Assembly: GCA_041191145.1 (NCBI GenBank)
Contig: JBEEPK010000062.1
Location: 1 to 10,802 of the forward strand
Origin: UBA961 sp041191145
GTDB taxonomy: Bacteria > Bacteroidota > Ignavibacteria > Kapaibacteriales > UBA961
DNA: 10,802 bases
Reading direction: 5' to 3'
Part shown: one piece after another, positions 5,726 to 10,802 of the stretch
Layout of the letters: every line of letters begins with the position of its first letter
Numbering within the stretch: the first letter of the stretch is position 1
Translations under genes and position numbers: made by a program
The notes under the pieces: model-generated
The model's database searches: none
Told to the model about the DNA's origin: nothing
The model's input: the letters and a program-made list of their open reading frames with translations, nothing else

Positions 5726-5835
5726 TCGGCGACTGAAGGGGTACGGTGTGAGAAAGTATCGGGGGTGCATATGATGGCAACAGGGTGTTGGAGTTGTTAT
5801 ATGCATGATACGAACTTAGCCGTATCCTATGCCGA
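5726..5835 (+). ncRNA. Long bulged hairpin between E2 and the SIMPL gene
   Basis: Five nested helices lie in perfect order: TCGGC (5726-5730) with GCCGA (5831-5835); TACGG (5742-5746) with CCGTA (5820-5824); GTATC (5756-5760) with GATAC (5807-5811); TGCATAT (5766-5772) with ATATGCA (5799-5805); AACA (5779-5782) with TGTT (5795-5798). The unpaired 5' sides carry GAAGGGG and GGGGG, the same kind of G-tract internal loop as in E2. It ends 64 bases before the SIMPL start codon. It could be a third domain of the E2 RNA or a separate leader element; E1 has no obvious counterpart. Confidence 0.6.
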
Positions 5836-5899
5836 AGATGAATTGAACAAGGGAGTGGTAAGAAGAGACATTGTTTTTCTAGATTATTGGAAGGAATAG

Positions 5900-6628
5900 A
5901 TGAAGGCGCATGTAAACACACTATTGATTGCTTTGGCAATTGTTATTTCAACATTAACATTATCTGATGCTATCATAAAAAGATATAGCATGGATAATGG
6001 AATTTCTGTAACAGGATTGGGAAGCAGAGATTTTGTTTCTGACCTGATAATATGGCAATCATCTGTTTCAGCACGAGCAACTAATTTAAAAGAAGCATAT
6101 ACTTTGATAGAAAACAGAAAGAAGAGCGTCAAAGAGTATCTTATGAAGAAAGGTGTAAAAACCAATGAATTAGAAATTTCTTCGATTGACATTGAGAAAG
6201 AATTCCAAACGATGTATGAAGCAAATGGAACATCATATTCTCAGTTTATTGGTTATAAACTAACCCAGAGAATTAGGGTTGAATCTGGCAATGTTGATTT
6301 GGTTGAGAAGGTATCAAGAGAAATCAGTGAATTGATTGATCAAGGGATAGAAATTGTGACAGAGAGTCCACTGTATTATTATACAAAACTCTCTGAGTTA
6401 AAAGTAGAAATGATTGCACAGGCAACAGCGGATGCGAAATTGAGGGCAGAAAAAATAGCCGATAAATCAGATGCTGAATTGGGTTCATTGAAACATGCAA
6501 CCATGGGGGTCTTTCAAATCATTGGCCAAAATACCGATGAAGATTATGAATCGGGTGGATCATTCAATACTTCATCAAAAAACAAGACAGCGACTATAAC
6601 TGTACGCTTGGAATTTGAAGCAGAATAA
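5900..6628 (+). CDS. SIMPL-domain (DUF541) envelope protein
   Basis: A 242-residue protein with a hydrophobic N-terminal segment at about residues 6-24 (a signal peptide or membrane anchor), so the rest should lie in the periplasm. The body matches the SIMPL/DUF541 pattern: an opening strand ISVTGLGSRDF, the W-S-S-V-S-A-R-A strand, a long helix with ENRKKSVKEYLMKKGVKTNELEIS, then FIGYKLTQRIRV, a Val-rich dimer-like segment, LKVEMIAQATADAKLRAEKIA near residue 170-190, and a final TITVRLEF strand. Relatives include E. coli YggE and Brucella BP26; their biochemical role is poorly defined, with links to stress tolerance and to ring-like oligomers. The start follows GGAAGGA (5889-5895). The T9SS cargo gene follows after 48 bases without a terminator, so the two are probably cotranscribed. 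Upstream lie E2 and the long hairpin. Confidence 0.88.
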   Translation: MKAHVNTLLIALAIVISTLTLSDAIIKRYSMDNGISVTGLGSRDFVSDLIIWQSSVSARATNLKEAYTLIENRKKSVKEYLMKKGVKTNELEISSIDIEKEFQTMYEANGTSYSQFIGYKLTQRIRVESGNVDLVEKVSREISELIDQGIEIVTESPLYYYTKLSELKVEMIAQATADAKLRAEKIADKSDAELGSLKHATMGVFQIIGQNTDEDYESGGSFNTSSKNKTATITVRLEFEAE

Positions 6629-6676
6629 ACATAATAGATAAATTGGGTTAGTATCAGTATTTATCAAGGGTAAGCT

Positions 6677-9600
6677 ATGAAAAAGCTATTCATGCTATTA
6701 TTTGCATGTATGATGTGGAATGTGAATCTACATTCAGAAGAGTATACGTGGACAAAGATTAGAAATCAGGGCACATTTCAATCCGAGAAAATGGGATTGA
6801 GTTCTACAGGTTATGACAGAACTAACAATATCATTTACAGCATGAAATATGTGAATGATGTGATGATATTCATGGCATATGACATTGATCGTGATACCAT
6901 CTATGAAATTCCAAATTCGGGAGCACCAAGATCTTTAGGATCATTTACCTATGACCATACCAATGATAGAATCATTGCTGTACGGAGCGGAAGAGAACAT
7001 GTATATGCACTTCCAGCTTCTGGTGGCACTTGGGTAAAAATCGGAAATGGCGGATCGGATGCCGAAAGTTATGGTGCTGGCTACTATTGGAATGAGAAGA
7101 CAAATTCCTTCGGATTTGTTGGTGGATATGGGTATTTCAGCATGAAAAATTGGATATGGGAATATCAGGACTCTTGGAAGAATGTCTATGAAAATAATGC
7201 AAATGCCGAGAATACAGTACCTGCAAAACGCACACCTACGCTTATTCTCGGAAAACCGGGTGAAAATAAAGTATACTTTGCATCAGGATCCGGAAATGTC
7301 TCCGGAGATCAATTTGAACAAGAATGTAGCATTAGCGAACCATGGGCCAATGATATTGGCAAATATTGCTGGCTTAAAGATGTGTGGGAATTAGATTTAC
7401 ACACACATACATTCAAAAATCTTCTTCCGGTTAATCATGAGAGCTATGCCAAAGAAGGCGCAATCACATTGAATCATGATGAACAATCATTTGTGAAAGT
7501 TGGAGGATTTATTCCACCTGCAGTTTATGATGGATCAAGAAATTGGGCCGAAACTGCAGAATATTCAATGGATGTATCTATGTTTTCCATTGGTTCAAAA
7601 GATGGATTTGTTCCTGTGACCACTGTCGGCGATATCCCACCTGTCAAATATCTGAATGAATTTGGACATAATGCACTGTATTATGATTCAAAAGGAAAGA
7701 GGGTGATTTATATCAGAACGGATGGTATTTGGTCACTTGCTAAATCCACAAAAGCCATCGAAACAAAAGCATGTGGGTTTTCGATTCGAGAACAAGACAC
7801 TACTATTTGTAAAGGAACATCTCTTGAATTGAATCTGGTGAAACCAAAAGATAGCGCATGCTTAGAGCCGGAAACTGTATGTTCCATCATGCCCTATCAA
7901 AAGAAAACAGGAACTGAATTGTATGTCAGTGTCAATGGAAATGACATATTAGGAGATGGCTCAATTGATAAACCATATCAGACAATTCAATTTGCCATTG
8001 AGAAGGCACCTAATAGTGGTATAGTAACAGTGCTTGATGGTGAATATAAAGGACAGGGCAATAAAAATATTTCTCTCAAGGGTAAAACAATTACCGTGCA
8101 AAGTCAAAATGGCGCCCTCTGTACAATCATTGATTGTGAGAATAAAGGTCGAGCATTTAATGTGCATGAAGGGGAAACAAAAACATCAGTGATACAAGGA
8201 TTTACCATCAAGAATGGATCTGTGAAACAAGAGCAGATAGTTATTGCTTCACCGGATATCATAGTTTCCAATGATACATTTCTAATGAGCAGAGTCGAAG
8301 TACCACTTGATTGGAAAACAGTAGATGATGTACAGTGGAACAAAGCACAAGCACCATTTGGCAATGGATATAGTGGAACATTCGCAACGAATACAAATTG
8401 GCCTTTGGGGACGACCATGTATCTTCGAAAAAAGGTAACATTTGATCATCTAAATAAAGACAGTGTGCTGTATAGAATAGCTGTTGACAATGGTTTCAAA
8501 CTCTACTTGAATGGTAATCTCATCAAGTCAGGTATGAAGGAATATAGTCCGAATAGATGGGACTTCAAGGGATTCATCAATAAAGAATACATGAAAGATG
8601 GTGAAAACATCTTGGCTCTTGAGATCATCGATAAAGGCGTTCAATCCTATTTTGAAATCAATGTGTTTGGAACTGTCATCAAACAAGACAATCTCAATCA
8701 GTCATCCAATGATCGTGGTAATCTTGTCTATGTCGATAATCATTCCGGCATAACATTGAAGAACTGTGTATTTGAAAGTAAAGCCGATGGAGATGATTTA
8801 GCATTTGGCATGGGTGAAGTGTATAATGTAGAAGAAAGCATTATAGAAACAAGTGTATTCCGAAACTGTAATGGCAATGGCAATGTCATTTTATCTGATA
8901 GAAAAACGGTAACAATACATCAATGCGTATTTGATAATAATACCAAGATTCTACATGCAAATGGTCATTATTCAAATCCACCCTCAGGGATCAGCAATTG
9001 TGTATTCAAAAACAATACAGCAGATCATCTTGTAGAGATTCATCATTCAAAAAAACTAAGCAATTCTATTTTTGCCAATAATAAAACAACAATTGGTTTG
9101 GTGTATACCGGTACTACATGGAGTGGACCGAGTTTGATTGATCATAGTGTGTTTTATAATAATGTATCCGGATATCTTCACAATCCAACCTTTGATCACA
9201 CCGGAATCGTAAAAAATTCTATTTTCAGTGGGCAGGATAATAATGGAAGAAATCACATCTCCGGAAATCAAGATGCTCTCACATTTGAATATTCAAATGG
9301 CACTGGATTCACAGGCATAGGAAATATCGAAACAGATCCACAATTTGTCAATCCGAATGCTTTTGATTTTCAACTTGCAAACAATTCATCATTGATTGGT
9401 GCTGGAGAGAATGGAACAGACATGGGCGTTGACATGAGTCAATTTCCATCATGGATGTTGGATTCAATCTATGCTGTTCAACCAAAGAGATCAATCATGT
9501 CTTATGAATGGTCAACAGGGTCAACAGATTCCACAATCACTGTTTCACCTTCAACTCCAACTACATATTATCTCACCACAAAGCATGGTAAGAATGCCTT

Positions 9601-10180
9601 TATTGATTCAATCAAAGTGGAAGTTTCAGAAGCATTTGTTGACATATTTGGTCAAACCAAAATTCACCAAAGACAAGTCAATCATGCATACTACACAGAA
9701 TATCATGATGGAAGTATATATCAGTGGGAAGTGACTGGTAATGCTGAGCTAGCAAGTTCAAATGGTGGTTCCTCTATTCTTGTCAATTTCAAAGATCCCG
9801 GTTTGGCTTATATCAAAGTGACAGAGACAAATAAGTATGCTTGCGTCAAAGATACAATGATTACTGTGAGGGTATATAGTCTCACAGACATTGCTGAAGG
9901 AATCATGGGAAATGCATCTATGATGTCTGTCTTTCCAAATCCAGTTGGAAATGAAGATGTGATTACAATCAGAGCAATGCTTTCACCGGGAAGAAATGGT
10001 GTCATTGAATTGTTGGATGTCTTGGGTACACGATTATTTTCAGTTCCAACATATGCCCAGGATTCCTATCAGGAATATACCACACAAATTCCGATTGGGG
10101 AATTTCCGAATGGCATGTACATGATACGATACAATGATGGTGAGCAGACGGTGATGGAAAAACTCTTGATCAATAGATAA
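6677..10180 (+). CDS. Large secreted T9SS cargo protein: propeller-like N-terminus, beta-helix, Ig-like module, type A sorting domain
   Basis: An 1167-residue multidomain protein with AAGGG (6666-6670) six bases before the start. Residues 1-20 form a signal peptide. Residues about 22-362 are kelch/beta-propeller-like (repeated T-N-x-I-x-Y and G-x-Y/F strands, no enzyme motif). DTTICKGTSLELNL (374-387) is the first strand of a Bacteroidota-type Ig-like module, whose usual continuation, YEWSTGSTDSTITVSPSTP, appears only at residue 943. Between them lies a right-handed beta-helix of the pectin-lyase-like type: LYVSVNGND...DGSIDKPYQTIQFAI at 415, closing with QLANNSSLIGAGENGTDMG near 898-916. That helix is itself interrupted at about 519-675 by a beta-sandwich reminiscent of galactose-binding-like modules (PFGNGYSG, LYLNGNLIKSG, LALEI). 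Residues 1085-1167 are the type A sorting domain: VFPNP, then IELLDVLGTRLF, GEFPNGMYMIRY and a Lys-rich end. It is presumably exported by T9SS and attached to or released from the surface; an adhesive or glycan-binding role is inference. Confidence 0.9.
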   Translation: MKKLFMLLFACMMWNVNLHSEEYTWTKIRNQGTFQSEKMGLSSTGYDRTNNIIYSMKYVNDVMIFMAYDIDRDTIYEIPNSGAPRSLGSFTYDHTNDRIIAVRSGREHVYALPASGGTWVKIGNGGSDAESYGAGYYWNEKTNSFGFVGGYGYFSMKNWIWEYQDSWKNVYENNANAENTVPAKRTPTLILGKPGENKVYFASGSGNVSGDQFEQECSISEPWANDIGKYCWLKDVWELDLHTHTFKNLLPVNHESYAKEGAITLNHDEQSFVKVGGFIPPAVYDGSRNWAETAEYSMDVSMFSIGSKDGFVPVTTVGDIPPVKYLNEFGHNALYYDSKGKRVIYIRTDGIWSLAKSTKAIETKACGFSIREQDTTICKGTSLELNLVKPKDSACLEPETVCSIMPYQKKTGTELYVSVNGNDILGDGSIDKPYQTIQFAIEKAPNSGIVTVLDGEYKGQGNKNISLKGKTITVQSQNGALCTIIDCENKGRAFNVHEGETKTSVIQGFTIKNGSVKQEQIVIASPDIIVSNDTFLMSRVEVPLDWKTVDDVQWNKAQAPFGNGYSGTFATNTNWPLGTTMYLRKKVTFDHLNKDSVLYRIAVDNGFKLYLNGNLIKSGMKEYSPNRWDFKGFINKEYMKDGENILALEIIDKGVQSYFEINVFGTVIKQDNLNQSSNDRGNLVYVDNHSGITLKNCVFESKADGDDLAFGMGEVYNVEESIIETSVFRNCNGNGNVILSDRKTVTIHQCVFDNNTKILHANGHYSNPPSGISNCVFKNNTADHLVEIHHSKKLSNSIFANNKTTIGLVYTGTTWSGPSLIDHSVFYNNVSGYLHNPTFDHTGIVKNSIFSGQDNNGRNHISGNQDALTFEYSNGTGFTGIGNIETDPQFVNPNAFDFQLANNSSLIGAGENGTDMGVDMSQFPSWMLDSIYAVQPKRSIMSYEWSTGSTDSTITVSPSTPTTYYLTTKHGKNAFIDSIKVEVSEAFVDIFGQTKIHQRQVNHAYYTEYHDGSIYQWEVTGNAELASSNGGSSILVNFKDPGLAYIKVTETNKYACVKDTMITVRVYSLTDIAEGIMGNASMMSVFPNPVGNEDVITIRAMLSPGRNGVIELLDVLGTRLFSVPTYAQDSYQEYTTQIPIGEFPNGMYMIRYNDGEQTVMEKLLINR

Positions 10181-10184
10181 AACA

Positions 10185-10221
10185 AAAGGCATGATTCAAA
10201 AAGATCATGCCTTTGTTTTTT
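10185..10221. terminator. Bidirectional terminator between convergent genes
   Basis: An 11-bp perfect stem, AAAGGCATGAT (10185-10195) with ATCATGCCTTT (10204-10214), with an 8-base loop and extension AAC/GTT across one bulged A. GTTTTTT follows on the plus strand and an A-rich tract precedes it, so it can end both the T9SS gene and the oxygenase gene, whose stop lies at its right edge. Confidence 0.9.
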
Positions 10222-10802
10222 ACATCTTTAATCCAATTTCTCGTAATCGTTCATCGAGATATTCTCCGGCTGTCATATTTGAGTATTGCTTTGGATTATC
10301 TTCGGTGATACATGATTCAAGACATGTGAGATCCATATGAGATTTTGGATGCAAGAAAAAGGGAACCGAGAATCGTGAAGTTCCGAGTAATTCTCTTGGT
10401 GGATTCACCACGCGATGTGTGGTTGATTTGAGTACATTATTCGTGAGGCGTTGCAACATGTCACCAACATTCACAACAATATCTTCACCTTGTGCTCTCA
10501 CGGGAAACCACTTCCCTTCTCTTGTTAATACTTCTAAACCATCGGCACTTGCACCAATGAGTAAAGTAATGAGATTGATGTCTTCATGTGCCGCTGAACG
10601 AACTGCATCAGGAGCAAGTGAATCGGGATCTGTTATTGGAAAATAATGTAATGCCCTCAGAATGGAATTACCATTGTGGACATGCACATCAAAATATGTC
10701 TCAGGTAAATGCAAATATTGAGATATTGCTCTGAGCAAATGCATTCCGGTTTTCTCGAGCTCGGCATATACTTCGCGGACGATATCATTGAACATGGGTA
10801 AT
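10220..10802 (-). CDS. Isopenicillin N synthase-type 2-oxoglutarate/Fe(II) oxygenase, C-terminal part
   Basis: The 5' part of this gene lies beyond the window; about 193 C-terminal residues are present and the frame stays open to the edge, so the Met at 10795 is probably internal. Full members run to about 310-330 residues, so the N-terminal non-haem dioxygenase domain is missing here. Counting from that Met, the iron ligands are His70 and Asp72 (AAHEDINLITLL) and His127 (TTHRVVNPP), and the 2-oxoglutarate-binding pair is Arg141 and Ser143 (RFSVPFF). NVGDMLQRLTNN and the closing TAGEYLDERLREIGLK are typical of a widespread bacterial subgroup annotated as isopenicillin N synthase family oxygenase. 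The true substrate is unknown; there is no neighbouring beta-lactam pathway, so antibiotic synthesis should not be inferred. All catalytic residues are intact. Confidence 0.93.
   Translation of the reverse strand, partial: LPMFNDIVREVYAELEKTGMHLLRAISQYLHLPETYFDVHVHNGNSILRALHYFPITDPDSLAPDAVRSAAHEDINLITLLIGASADGLEVLTREGKWFPVRAQGEDIVVNVGDMLQRLTNNVLKSTTHRVVNPPRELLGTSRFSVPFFLHPKSHMDLTCLESCITEDNPKQYSNMTAGEYLDERLREIGLKM

Overview
The window looks like a chromosomal segment of an AT-rich member of the Bacteroidota/Chlorobiota (FCB) group. Two genes point there directly: an outer-membrane protein of the PorV/PorQ family and a large secreted protein ending in a type A sorting domain of the type IX secretion system (T9SS). 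Clear Shine-Dalgarno sequences (GGAGG, AGGAG, AAGGA) precede several genes, and one promoter is sigma-70-like. Both are less usual in classical Bacteroidia, so a Kapabacteria/Ignavibacteria-like lineage is my guess, not a proof.

Layout, left to right: (1) 178-1218, PorV/PorQ-family beta-barrel, followed by a strong terminator. (2) 1219-2134, a long non-coding stretch with the first copy (E1) of a structured RNA element behind a sigma-54-type promoter, then about 570 bases rich in small inverted repeats. (3) 2135-3142, an unrecognised acidic 335-residue protein with its own terminator. (4) 3257-5359, a SAM-controlled operon: promoter, a SAM-I-clan riboswitch, an unknown 210-residue protein, then metK. 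(5) 5360-5899, a second non-coding stretch with the second copy (E2) of the same RNA element and a further long bulged hairpin. (6) 5900-10180, a two-gene unit: a SIMPL-domain envelope protein and a 1167-residue T9SS cargo protein. (7) 10220-10802 on the minus strand, the C-terminal part of an isopenicillin-N-synthase-type 2-oxoglutarate/Fe(II) oxygenase, separated from the T9SS gene by a bidirectional terminator.

The most unusual content is the E1/E2 pair (about 1369-1548 and 5526-5712). Each has the same 27-base promoter block, which fits the -24/-12 geometry of sigma-54, and an upstream TGTG...CACA inverted repeat ending in the identical 13-mer TTACACATTGACA. Each then has a leader of nearly identical length and two consecutive hairpins. 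In both hairpins the apical loop carries AGGGG and the 3' internal loop carries TGGGG(G). The long outer stem of hairpin 2 differs completely in sequence between the copies yet is fully paired in both, which is strong evidence for a selected RNA. I do not recognise it as a known family.

The metK leader is the second point of interest. It keeps the SAM-I core (kink-turn P2, loop pseudoknot, P3) but appears to lack P4 and shows a second pseudoknot from the P3 loop to the tail after P1, as in the SAM-IV / SAM-I-IV forms. The 5' side of P1 can also pair over 13 positions with a segment just upstream of the first gene, which suggests a switching partner.
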